A stretch of DNA of 7,069 bases from OMSK01 sp902492995 (GTDB lineage Bacteria; Bacillota_I; Bacilli_A; RF39; UBA660): NCBI GenBank assembly GCA_902492995.1, contig CABUNR010000042.1:1-7069 (forward strand), written 5' to 3'. The notes under the pieces were generated by a model, which was not told where the DNA came from, searched no databases, and saw nothing but the letters and a program-made list of their open reading frames with translations. Below, in pieces: positions 1 to 6,642 of this stretch. A program made the position numbers and the translations under genes. Positions within the stretch are counted from its first letter, which is position 1; each line of letters starts with the position of its first letter.

Positions 1-85
1 TTGCGATTAAAGCTATTATAGCTAGTATTACTATTACTGCTAAAAGCTCTATTAAAGTAAATCCTTTTTTACTATTTGTTATCAT
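1..85 (-). CDS. Type IV pilin or pseudopilin, N-terminal fragment (cut by window edge)
   Basis: Only the first 28 codons are in the window. They read as a class III (type IV prepilin) signal: a short basic leader ending KKG, then FTLIELLAVIVILAII. Cleavage by a prepilin peptidase would fall between Gly8 and Phe9. The glutamate at mature position 5 (Glu13), needed for N-methylation and subunit packing, is present, and the rest is the hydrophobic assembly and membrane helix. In Firmicutes such proteins are either competence pseudopilins (ComGC/ComGD type) or subunits of a type IV pilus; the fragment is too short to choose between them. The ATG at 85-83 is preceded by AGAGGT (92-97) at good spacing. 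It follows the kinase gene in the same direction, but a strong promoter lies in the 60-base gap, so it is probably the first gene of its own unit. Confidence 0.9.
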   Translation of the reverse strand, partial: MITNSKKGFTLIELLAVIVILAIIALIA

Positions 86-111
86 ATTTTTACCTCTTTT
101 CTATCATATTA

Positions 112-140
112 ATGATATCAAAAAAAGTAGTTTTTGTAAA
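112..140 (-). promoter_or_regulatory. Sigma-A type promoter for the pilin gene
   Basis: Read on the minus strand: -35 box TTTACA (135-140, 5 of 6 matches to TTGACA), an exact 17-base spacer, then -10 box TATCAT (112-117, 5 of 6) preceded by TGA, giving an extended -10. The predicted start near position 105 leaves a leader of about 20 bases that contains the AGAGGT ribosome binding site. The -10 box is also one arm of an inverted repeat TATCAT-TAAT-ATGATA (102-117), which could be an operator or chance. This gap (86-145) holds no gene. Confidence 0.6.
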
Positions 141-145
141 CTGAA

Positions 146-823
146 TTATTTAATTATACTAGAAACATAATCATAAATCTCATCATTCATAGATTGAATA
201 GAATTTATCTTACCATCTTTAACACATTCAAATATTTTAAAATCATATATTTCAGCTATTTCTAAATAAGCTTGTTCAGCATTTTTTAAATAATTTTCAT
301 CTTGTTCATGTTGATCAGGCATTTCTGATCTATTTTGCTTTAATATTTTTGAATACTCTACTGGCATATGCAAAAATATTTTTATATCAGGAACTGGTAA
401 TTTAAGCAAATTAAATTCTAATTCTTCTAACCATTTATATATATTATATCTATCAGAAGAACTATAAACCTTACCACCTTGATGCGCCATATTTGAATAT
501 ACATATCTATCTAATATTACATAATAACCATTATCTAAATCATTAATTATTTTATCAATATTGTAAAGTCTATCAGCAGCATATAAAAGAGATGCTACTT
601 TATAGTTAACATGAGTAGCCCCTTCGCTAAACCATCCATCACAAATATATTTTTTACCTAAATATGGTCCTCCCACTATCTTACCAGTAGGTGTATCATA
701 CATAGGAAAACTATATCTAATAGCCTTTATATTATTTTCTTCTAATTTTTTTATCAATTCTTTTGTTTGTGTTTCCTTACCAGAACAATCAGTTCCTTCA
801 ACAACAATTAATTTACCTCTCAT
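146..823 (-). CDS. tmk: Thymidylate kinase-like deoxynucleoside monophosphate kinase
   Basis: A 225-residue P-loop kinase of the thymidylate kinase family, which phosphorylates dTMP to dTDP with ATP in the cytoplasm. The P-loop is GTDCSGKETQ (10-19), followed by a phosphate/base-binding FPMYDTPTG (39-47), LLYAADR (79-85), the family's DRY motif at 105-107 with SNMAHQG after it, and a lid around Arg165 to Glu173 (RSEMPDQHE). It is slightly longer than the usual 205-215 residues. The P-loop residue after the lysine, normally Ser or Thr, is Glu17, and the lid lacks the arginine-rich pattern of E. coli Tmk, so this is a divergent subgroup; it may be the cell's only Tmk or a second dNMP kinase. 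The ATG at 823 has AAGGAG at ideal spacing. It is the last gene of the block, 38 bases after the HD gene; no convincing terminator follows. Confidence 0.85.
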   Translation of the reverse strand: MRGKLIVVEGTDCSGKETQTKELIKKLEENNIKAIRYSFPMYDTPTGKIVGGPYLGKKYICDGWFSEGATHVNYKVASLLYAADRLYNIDKIINDLDNGYYVILDRYVYSNMAHQGGKVYSSSDRYNIYKWLEELEFNLLKLPVPDIKIFLHMPVEYSKILKQNRSEMPDQHEQDENYLKNAEQAYLEIAEIYDFKIFECVKDGKINSIQSMNDEIYDYVSSIIK

Positions 824-861
824 TATTATTCTCCTTATTAGTTTAAAACACTAAATTTTTA

Positions 862-1440
862 TTAATTAACAATTTCATTATTATCAAATTTTGTATCTAA
901 AAATTTACGACTTGCTAAAAAATCACACATATGTACAAATTTTTGATATTTATTTATTGGTTTTGGAAGAACTTCATTTCCTTTAAAATCTTTATTCCAA
1001 GGTCCCATATGTGATTCAATAACATTACAAACAAATTTTATTTCATTATCTGTAAGTGTTAATTTATCTTTATTTTCTTTTATATAATTACTTGCTAATA
1101 AAGGATGATCTACCCTTGTATATTCTTCTTTTACAAGACCTGATTTAAGTGAATCATGTAAAACTAATGCAAATATCATTAAATCCTTTTCACTTTCGTT
1201 AAATATTCCTGTAATAGATTCATCTTGATATAATTCATAAGCTATTCTAACAGCAAATTTAGTATGCCTAACAAGCCCACCATCTTTAAGCGTAAATGCT
1301 GGATGATATTTTCCTGTTGATGCAGCTGGTACATGAAAAAAGTAATCAGGAATTAAATCTACCATTATTTTTAAATTGTCTACATATTTTTTATTTTTGA
1401 TATATGTATATTCTTTATTAAATACTTCTTTTTTTTCCAT
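862..1440 (-). CDS. HD-domain metal-dependent phosphohydrolase, function unknown
   Basis: A 192-residue protein that is essentially one HD domain. Putative metal ligands are His59 (GGLVRHT), His95-Asp96 (LHDSLKSG) and Asp173 (HMCDFLASR), with His112 and His144 (ESHMGPW) as further candidates. Before the first ligand is a distinctive PAASTGKYHP stretch (38-47). The layout 'P-A-A ... H ... GGL-x-x-HT' recalls the HD domain of YhaM-type 3'-5' exoribonucleases, but there is no OB-fold in front, so an RNase role is only a thought; a nucleotidase or nucleotide phosphohydrolase is equally open. No signal peptide or membrane segment is visible, so it should be cytoplasmic. The gene starts one base after the hemW stop; the GGAG for this ATG lies inside the last codons of hemW, indicating translational coupling. 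The dTMP kinase follows it, which fits, but does not prove, a role in nucleotide metabolism. Confidence 0.85.
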   Translation of the reverse strand: MEKKEVFNKEYTYIKNKKYVDNLKIMVDLIPDYFFHVPAASTGKYHPAFTLKDGGLVRHTKFAVRIAYELYQDESITGIFNESEKDLMIFALVLHDSLKSGLVKEEYTRVDHPLLASNYIKENKDKLTLTDNEIKFVCNVIESHMGPWNKDFKGNEVLPKPINKYQKFVHMCDFLASRKFLDTKFDNNEIVN

Positions 1441-1441
1441 A

Positions 1442-2530
1442 CTATTCTCCTATAAAACTTATTAAAAATTCATTTTCTATATAAATATATTTAGGATTTA
1501 TATATATATAATTATCTTTAATTATAAGTTTATTTTCTTCTATTAATTTTTCTATATTAAAATATTTCACTAAATCTATATTAAATTTTTTAGTAAAATC
1601 TAATATGTTAACACCTTTTAATTTTCTAAGGCCTAAAATCATTTCATATTCCATATCTAACTTTTTAGTAATTACTTCTTTTTCTTTTATGTAATTTCCA
1701 AGTAGATATTGATTCATATTAGATGTATTTGTATATCTTACCTTATTAATAAAACCACTAGCTCCAAGTCCAAAACCATAATATTCTAAATTATTCCAAT
1801 ATGTTAAATTATGAAGAGATTCATAACCTTTTTTGGCAAAATTACTAACTTCATAATGAATGAAATCATTTTCCTTTAATTTTTTGCAAATATATTCATA
1901 CATTTGATAATCCATTTCTTCATCTATATTTTTATAATTTTCTATATAAAGTTTTGTATGTGGTTCTATCATTAAAGAATATGTTGATATATGATTTATA
2001 TTTAAACTTAAAAATAAATTTAAATCTTCATCTAATTCCTTTATAGTTTGTCCATTAAATCCATACATTAAATCTATATTAATATTAGTAAAATTTATTT
2101 TTTTAGCATAATTAATTATTTTTTTTACATCTTTTAAATTATGATTTCTATTTAATAATTTCAAATATTTAAAATTAAATGTTTGAATACCAATACTTAT
2201 TCTATTTACATTATTTTTTTTAAATAAATCTAGTTTTTCTATTGTTAAATTTTCTATATTACATTCTATAGTAAATTCAACATTTTCATCTAATTTAAAT
2301 ACTTTAATTATTTTAAACAATTTATTTAATTCATCTATATCTAAACTAGTAGGAGTTCCACCACCTATATATATGGTTTTTACTATTTCATTATTATAAT
2401 ATTTATTTATTTCTTTTTCTAAAGAATCTAAATACTTATTTATATATTTTTTATTATAATAAATTTTTGTAAAATCACAATAAGAACAAATATTAGAGCA
2501 AAAGGGAATATGAATATAAACACTTTTCAT
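1442..2530 (-). CDS. hemW: HemW-type radical SAM protein (heme chaperone / HemN-like)
   Basis: A 362-residue radical SAM protein. The [4Fe-4S] cluster motif is at the very N-terminus: C11-x3-C15-x2-C18 in IHIPFCSNICSYCDF. HemN, the true coproporphyrinogen oxidase, has a fourth Cys two residues later; here it is Phe20, as in HemW. Other family blocks are GGGTPTSL (56-63), SIGIQTFN (112-119) and, near residues 225-258, HYEVSNFAKKGYESLHNLTYW and a GFGLGAS stretch. The C-terminal part (about 280-362) matches the expected small HemW domain. HemW is known as a heme-binding chaperone delivering heme to respiratory proteins, and is widely misannotated as HemN; no heme-synthesis gene is nearby. Its ATG has AGGTGA just upstream, seven bases after the second plsC-like gene's stop, within the operon. 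Small departures from the family (ECNIEN in place of the usual ..NP.. turn) are not expected to disable it. Confidence 0.9.
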   Translation of the reverse strand: MKSVYIHIPFCSNICSYCDFTKIYYNKKYINKYLDSLEKEINKYYNNEIVKTIYIGGGTPTSLDIDELNKLFKIIKVFKLDENVEFTIECNIENLTIEKLDLFKKNNVNRISIGIQTFNFKYLKLLNRNHNLKDVKKIINYAKKINFTNINIDLMYGFNGQTIKELDEDLNLFLSLNINHISTYSLMIEPHTKLYIENYKNIDEEMDYQMYEYICKKLKENDFIHYEVSNFAKKGYESLHNLTYWNNLEYYGFGLGASGFINKVRYTNTSNMNQYLLGNYIKEKEVITKKLDMEYEMILGLRKLKGVNILDFTKKFNIDLVKYFNIEKLIEENKLIIKDNYIYINPKYIYIENEFLISFIGE

Positions 2531-2537
2531 AAATCAC

Positions 2538-3134
2538 CTATTTTAAATTTTCAAGCATTAATCTTTCTACTTCTTTTTCTAACTTATTATTAGCTTCTTC
2601 TAAACTCATATTATCTACTTTAAATGGCTTTCCATATCTAATAGTTAAATTTTTACTTCTAAATTTATAATCACCAGTTATTCCAAAAGGAACAATATAG
2701 GAATTCGTTTTTTTAGCCATTGATACAGCACCAAATTTAAATGGTAATAAAAATTTATCAGTTTTATTTCTTGTTCCCTCTGGAAATATTCCTATTGCCC
2801 CATCATTATTTAAAACATCTATTGCCTTTGTAACAGCTTCATTATCCTTTTTACTTCTATCTACACTAATACATCCCGTTGCTTTAAAAAACCACGCCCA
2901 TTTTGAATCAAAATATTCTTTTTTAGCCATATAATGTATTACTCTTTTAGTTGCTACTATAGTTAAACACTGATCATATAAATGTTTATGATTACCAGCT
3001 ATTATAATAGGACCATTACCTTTTATATATTCTTTATTTATTATTTTAGGATTATAATAAAGTTTAAATATTGGTCCTAATATAAATCTACCAATTTTAT
3101 ATAAATTAAACAATATCATCATCTCCATCATCAT
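2538..3134 (-). CDS. plsC: PlsC-type 1-acylglycerol-3-phosphate acyltransferase (second copy)
   Basis: A 198-residue glycerolipid acyltransferase, a membrane-associated enzyme that transfers an acyl chain, typically to the sn-2 hydroxyl of lysophosphatidic acid. The catalytic H-x4-D is His49...Asp54 (AGNHKHLYD); motif II is CISVDRS (88-94), motif III IFPEGTRNK (116-124) and motif IV IVPFGITG (147-154). The first 25 or so residues are hydrophobic/basic and likely dip into the membrane. It closely resembles the acyltransferase at 4838-5404: by hand count 40 of 66 residues match from PKIINKEYIK to VDRS. The start is uncertain. The reading frame opens with ATG ATG ATG GAG ATG ATG inside the end of the ligase gene (29-base overlap). 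The Met at 3119 gives an N-terminus the same length as the paralogue, and the Met at 3128 has AGGA at five bases; the longest form is listed. The sn-2 specificity is inferred from family only. Confidence 0.88.
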   Translation of the reverse strand: MMMEMMILFNLYKIGRFILGPIFKLYYNPKIINKEYIKGNGPIIIAGNHKHLYDQCLTIVATKRVIHYMAKKEYFDSKWAWFFKATGCISVDRSKKDNEAVTKAIDVLNNDGAIGIFPEGTRNKTDKFLLPFKFGAVSMAKKTNSYIVPFGITGDYKFRSKNLTIRYGKPFKVDNMSLEEANNKLEKEVERLMLENLK

Positions 3135-4836
3135 CCTGGAGTGTTTTAAAATCTATTTTACCTAATTTTGTTTTAGGAAGTGATTTTCTAAAAACAATTT
3201 TATAAGGGCACATATAATGCGCTAAATTTTTTTTACAATAATCTTTTATTTCTAATTTTTTTATAATACTTGCCGTTTTGCCTTCCCTTAAAACTATAAA
3301 AGCTTTAGGAACATTTACTTTATAAGGATGTGGCATAGAAACTACAGTACATTGTAAAACATCAGGATGTTTTTCTATAACTTCTTCAATATGAGAAGGA
3401 TAAACATTATAACCAGATGTAATTATAAGTCTCTTTATCCTTTGATCGTAATACAAAAAGCCATCACTATCCATGTGTCCCATATCACCTGTATGAAGCC
3501 ATACTCTTGAATCACTATGAACTTGTAAAGCATCATTTGTTTCTGCTTCTTCTAAAAAGTATCCTTTCATAATGGTAGGACCGCTAATACAAATTTCTCC
3601 TATGACATTTGGTTTAACTCTTTTTCTAGTAGCAGGATCTATTATTTTAATATGATTAGTTGGCAAAGGTATTCCAATACTGCCACTTTTATTTTTATCA
3701 TCAAAACAAAGTGATACAGCTGCAAGTCCTTCTGTTAAACCATACCCCTGTGTTATTTTAGTATCACAATTATGTTGCTTTAAATATTTATTTATTTTTT
3801 CTTCAAGATTTTTATTTATTGTATCTCCTCCACTTACCACATATTTCATATATGATAAATCAAGATTTTTTACATTATTGCTTTTAATTAATGCTTCATA
3901 AAGAGTTGGAACACCAAGTATAGTAGAAGGTTTATATTTATTTAGCATAACATCAAATTTTCTTGAATCAAATTGTGGTATCAAAATTGTATAAAATCCA
4001 AATGATAAAGGTGTATGCATACAAACACTTAATCCAAATCCATGAAAATTTGGCATAATTGCTATTGTGGAATCACCTGGGACTAATTTTTTTAAAGCAA
4101 TTTTTTCTTGGATAGCCGATGCATTAAAAGCTTTATTAGGTATTACAACATATTTTGGCTTACCGCTTGTTCCACCACTATTTAATATAACAGCTGCACT
4201 TTCCTTATCTAATTCAGGTATTTCAATATTTTTTTGTTTTTTATACTTTTTATAAAATCTTTTCCATGAAATATATTTTTCTGTTTTGGGATATTTAAGA
4301 TATTTCTTTTTTGTTAAATTATATCCTATATGTGTTACTATATCCATAGAATCACTTGCTTTTATAAATACAACTTTAAAAATATCTGTATCATCTATAA
4401 TATTTTTAATTTTAGTATAATTCATATCTATTATTAATAATATTTTTGATTTTGTTTTATTAACAGCATCTTTTATTTCTTCTTCAGCTGATAATGGATG
4501 TAACATATGTGCTACAGCACCTATTTTATTTAAGGCATATAAAGATATTAATACTTCTGGCGTATTTGGCATACAAATTGTTACTATATCACCTTTTTTT
4601 ATATCATAATAGGTAAATGTTCTTGCCATTTTATCTATTTTATCAATTAATTTCTTATATGTTATTTTTTTATTAAAATATTGTATTGCTCTATTATTTG
4701 GATATTTATTTTTGCTTTCTAAAACAAATTCATACATTGTTTTATTAGGTATTTTAAAATTTAATTCTTCTTTAGTATAATATTTATCCCAAGGTTCTTT
4801 TATTTTACCTATAGATAATAAATCTAAAATTCCCAT
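3106..4836 (-). CDS. AMP-forming fatty acyl-CoA ligase (AMP-binding superfamily)
   Basis: A 576-residue adenylate-forming enzyme that would activate a carboxylic acid, most likely a fatty acid, first to acyl-AMP and then to acyl-CoA. The blocks appear in order: the P-loop-like NSGGTSGKPK (219-228), VSGGD (334-338), GYGLTEG (364-370), the HTGD ribose-binding Asp (448-451), DQRIKRLIITSGYNVYP hinge and A8 region (464-480), and PKTKLGKID with the catalytic Lys560. The region of residues 170-205 is very rich in Lys and Tyr and may touch the membrane. It lies one base after the first acyltransferase and overlaps the second, so activation and transfer are probably coupled. The ATG at 4836 has AAAGGAG seven bases upstream, inside the preceding gene's end. 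The protein ends in a non-conserved acidic tail, DDDGDDDIV, encoded where the next gene's ATG repeat lies. The substrate could also be an unusual or aromatic acid; sequence cannot say. Confidence 0.88.
   Translation of the reverse strand: MGILDLLSIGKIKEPWDKYYTKEELNFKIPNKTMYEFVLESKNKYPNNRAIQYFNKKITYKKLIDKIDKMARTFTYYDIKKGDIVTICMPNTPEVLISLYALNKIGAVAHMLHPLSAEEEIKDAVNKTKSKILLIIDMNYTKIKNIIDDTDIFKVVFIKASDSMDIVTHIGYNLTKKKYLKYPKTEKYISWKRFYKKYKKQKNIEIPELDKESAAVILNSGGTSGKPKYVVIPNKAFNASAIQEKIALKKLVPGDSTIAIMPNFHGFGLSVCMHTPLSFGFYTILIPQFDSRKFDVMLNKYKPSTILGVPTLYEALIKSNNVKNLDLSYMKYVVSGGDTINKNLEEKINKYLKQHNCDTKITQGYGLTEGLAAVSLCFDDKNKSGSIGIPLPTNHIKIIDPATRKRVKPNVIGEICISGPTIMKGYFLEEAETNDALQVHSDSRVWLHTGDMGHMDSDGFLYYDQRIKRLIITSGYNVYPSHIEEVIEKHPDVLQCTVVSMPHPYKVNVPKAFIVLREGKTASIIKKLEIKDYCKKNLAHYMCPYKIVFRKSLPKTKLGKIDFKTLQDDDGDDDIV
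3111..3137 (-). promoter_or_regulatory. Multiple-start translation initiation region of the second acyltransferase
   Basis: On the minus strand AGGA (3137-3134) is followed by ATG codons at 3134, 3131 and 3128, then GGAG (3126-3123), then ATG at 3122 and 3119, and a TTG at 3113. AGGA is well placed for the ATG at 3128 (five bases); GGAG is close (three bases) for 3119 and nine bases from TTG 3113. All of this is inside the last codons of the ligase, so translation of the two is coupled. The real start cannot be fixed from sequence. Confidence 0.5.
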
Positions 4837-4837
4837 A

Positions 4838-5404
4838 TTAGTTCTCCTTTATCATTTTTTCTATTAAATCATGAAATTTTTTATTTTCATATTCTAAATC
4901 ATCTGATACTACATAAAAGGGTTCTCCATAAATTAATTTTAAGCCTTTTTTAAAAAATCTTCCTTTAATTACAAATGGTACAATTGGTGTATTTGTATCA
5001 TGAGCAAGTTTTATTGTTCCAATTTTAAATGGCAATAACTTATGTTCAGTTGAAAATGTTCCTTCTGGAAATATTCCAACTACTTTTTCATCTTCTAAAT
5101 ACTTTTTAGCATTAATTAATACGCTTTTATCTTTAATACTACGATCAACTGGTATTAATCCCATATGTCTAAAAAAGAATCCTGTTTTGCCTTCAAATAA
5201 TTCTTTTTTTGCCATAAAATGAATACATCTTTTAGTTGAAGAGATTAAAAGGGTTGGATCATAATAATCAGTATGTGTTCCTGCAATTATTAATCTTCCA
5301 GACTTTTTTATATATTCTTTATTAATTATTTTAGGTCTAAATGCTATTTTTACAAGTACATTTAAAACTGGTCTAACTATTTTATATAATTTTGCTTCTT
5401 TCAT
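4838..5404 (-). CDS. plsC: PlsC-type 1-acylglycerol-3-phosphate acyltransferase (first copy)
   Basis: A 188-residue acyltransferase of the PlsC/LPLAT family. Catalytic H-x4-D is His44...Asp49 (AGTHTDYYD); motif II is LIPVDRS (83-89), motif III IFPEGTFST (111-119) and motif IV IVPFVIKG (141-148). The N-terminal 25 residues (LYKIVRPVLNVLVKIAF) are an amphipathic/hydrophobic anchor. The size is on the short side for PlsC, as in many Firmicutes. It is the first gene of the six-gene block, with AGAGGT before its ATG, an extended -10 element upstream and the acyl-CoA ligase one base downstream. It differs from the second copy after the catalytic Asp (DP here, DQ there) and in motif III (TFS against TRN), positions that often bear on acceptor choice, so the two may have different acceptors. 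An acyl-ACP or acyl-CoA donor cannot be distinguished from sequence. Confidence 0.9.
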   Translation of the reverse strand: MKEAKLYKIVRPVLNVLVKIAFRPKIINKEYIKKSGRLIIAGTHTDYYDPTLLISSTKRCIHFMAKKELFEGKTGFFFRHMGLIPVDRSIKDKSVLINAKKYLEDEKVVGIFPEGTFSTEHKLLPFKIGTIKLAHDTNTPIVPFVIKGRFFKKGLKLIYGEPFYVVSDDLEYENKKFHDLIEKMIKEN

Positions 5405-5421
5405 ATAATTACCTCTTTATA

Positions 5422-5430
5422 ATTATATCA
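5422..5430 (-). promoter_or_regulatory. Extended -10 element, candidate promoter of the acyltransferase operon
   Basis: The minus strand reads TGATATAAT, a perfect extended -10 (TGN plus TATAAT). The -35 position holds only TTTCTT, so the TG would have to compensate. A start about six bases downstream (near 5416) would leave a leader of only about 12 bases, just keeping the AGAGG ribosome binding site. It lies in the 49-base gap between yqfD and the first acyltransferase, where a new operon is expected to begin. AT-rich sequence makes chance matches common. Confidence 0.4.
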
Positions 5431-5446
5431 TTTTTTTATATTAAAA

Positions 5447-5462
5447 GAAAGTTTTAACTTTC
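5447..5462 (-). terminator. Weak terminator-like hairpin over the yqfD stop codon
   Basis: Minus strand GAAAGTT-AA-AACTTTC is a 7-base-pair perfect stem with a two-base gap at the tip, followed by TTTT. The yqfD TAA stop sits at the tip. The stem has only two G-C pairs and the T-run is short, so termination would be partial at best, and some yqfCD read-through into the lipid operon is expected. Confidence 0.35.
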
Positions 5463-6638
5463 CTTTAATTCTACTTCCTCTACCATTTTATAATCTGTTA
5501 TATTTTCCTTTACAGCGAAAAATATTTTCAATTCTATATCATTTTCATTTTCTTTTTTATCTAATATTCTTTTATTTAATACTTTTGAATTTTTATCTAA
5601 TTTTTTTAACAATTCTTTTTCCCCTAGTTTTATTGCTTCATTAAGTGCTTCTTTTTTATTGTATTTTTTATCTATTTCTATTGTTTCAAATTGTTCTTGT
5701 TTTATCAAACTAATTGGAATCATACTATTTTTTATTATATAATTATTTTTTATTTGTTTAGTTTTATATTTCTTAAAATTAAACAAATCATAATATTTAT
5801 TTAAAAATTTTATTGTAAATATTGTCTTTTTATTTTCTGTTTTTGTTATTTTCTTATAATGATATGGAAATTTAATTTTTGTTGTATACCATACTTCTGC
5901 ATAAACTGTTCCTAAAGCATTTGTTTGATTTATTATTTTATCATTCAACGATATATTACCACTTATTATAACATCGCCTTTTTTTACATAATCATTTTTA
6001 TGCTTTATTACTTCACCACTTTCTGCATCAACACTTATAATTATTCCATTTTTTTTAGCTATTACATGTTTTTTTAAATTATCACTTTTATCTTTATTTA
6101 TTTTTCTCTCTTCCACTCTTATTCTATATTTAGTTCCATATTCTTCTATTTCTAACCATTCTATTTTATCTTTATATTTATTAAGCAAAGCTTCTTTTAT
6201 CTTTTCTTTTTCTTTATAAGTTTTTTTTATTTTATATTTATCTATATCATATTTTTTTAACTCTTCTTTTATAAATTTTCTAAAATTAGAATCACTATGT
6301 ATTACTTCTACACTAGATATTACATTTGAAAGGATATATATTATAATTAATCCCATTATTAAAAAAATTATTAAATATTTATTTATTTTTAAATTTTCTT
6401 CTATTTTGATTATTCCATATTTTCTTTTAAGTTCTATTTCATATATTGTTTTTATCTCTTCTATTTTGTCTAAATCTTTTTTATATATTATTATATTTAT
6501 TTCATTATCATTTACTTTTTTTAGGTTAATTATTTCTATTTTATTTTTTATTATTCTTCTAATAAATCTATCTATATTTTTTCCTTTTATATTTAATTTA
6601 ATTTTACTTTTAAATTTATTTATAAAGTTATTTTTCAA
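5454..6638 (-). CDS. yqfD: YqfD-family sporulation membrane protein
   Basis: A 394-residue protein matching the YqfD family, a sporulation-associated membrane protein found across endospore formers; its partner is YqfC. An N-terminal cytoplasmic part (1-87, very basic) is followed by one clear membrane helix (about 88-108, LIIFLIMGLIIIYILSNVIS) and a small alpha/beta region (about 110-178) that resembles a POTRA/FtsQ-like fold. Then comes the family signature: AKKNGIIISV (194-203), YVKKGDVIISG (217-227) and ALGTVYAEVWYTT (241-253). The C-terminal half would be extracytoplasmic. The start codon is TTG, the only sensible choice because the next Met is residue 95, and AAGGTGA sits four bases upstream, overlapping the yqfC stop. 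The gene is 4 bases after yqfC. Lys, Ile and Asn excess reflects AT content. Biochemical function is not established in the family as far as I know. Confidence 0.88.
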   Translation of the reverse strand: MKNNFINKFKSKIKLNIKGKNIDRFIRRIIKNKIEIINLKKVNDNEINIIIYKKDLDKIEEIKTIYEIELKRKYGIIKIEENLKINKYLIIFLIMGLIIIYILSNVISSVEVIHSDSNFRKFIKEELKKYDIDKYKIKKTYKEKEKIKEALLNKYKDKIEWLEIEEYGTKYRIRVEERKINKDKSDNLKKHVIAKKNGIIISVDAESGEVIKHKNDYVKKGDVIISGNISLNDKIINQTNALGTVYAEVWYTTKIKFPYHYKKITKTENKKTIFTIKFLNKYYDLFNFKKYKTKQIKNNYIIKNSMIPISLIKQEQFETIEIDKKYNKKEALNEAIKLGEKELLKKLDKNSKVLNKRILDKKENENDIELKIFFAVKENITDYKMVEEVELKES

Positions 6639-6642
6639 GATA

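Noticed and set aside
118..145. Possible terminator after the kinase gene
   Set aside because: CAAAAA...TTTTTG can pair on the minus strand, but the stem is almost entirely A-T and it overlaps the well-formed pilin promoter; not a credible terminator.
824..861. Short inverted repeat TTAGT/ACTAA between the HD gene and the kinase gene
   Set aside because: Only five base pairs in a very AT-rich gap with no T-run; expected by chance.
1442..2530. HemN, oxygen-independent coproporphyrinogen III oxidase
   Set aside because: The fourth Cys of the HemN cluster motif is replaced by Phe20, the length is that of HemW, and other HemW blocks are present.
4067..4255. Plus-strand open frame of 62 codons
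   Set aside because: It lies wholly inside the acyl-CoA ligase on the opposite strand, has no ribosome binding site and reads as a mirror of conserved motifs.
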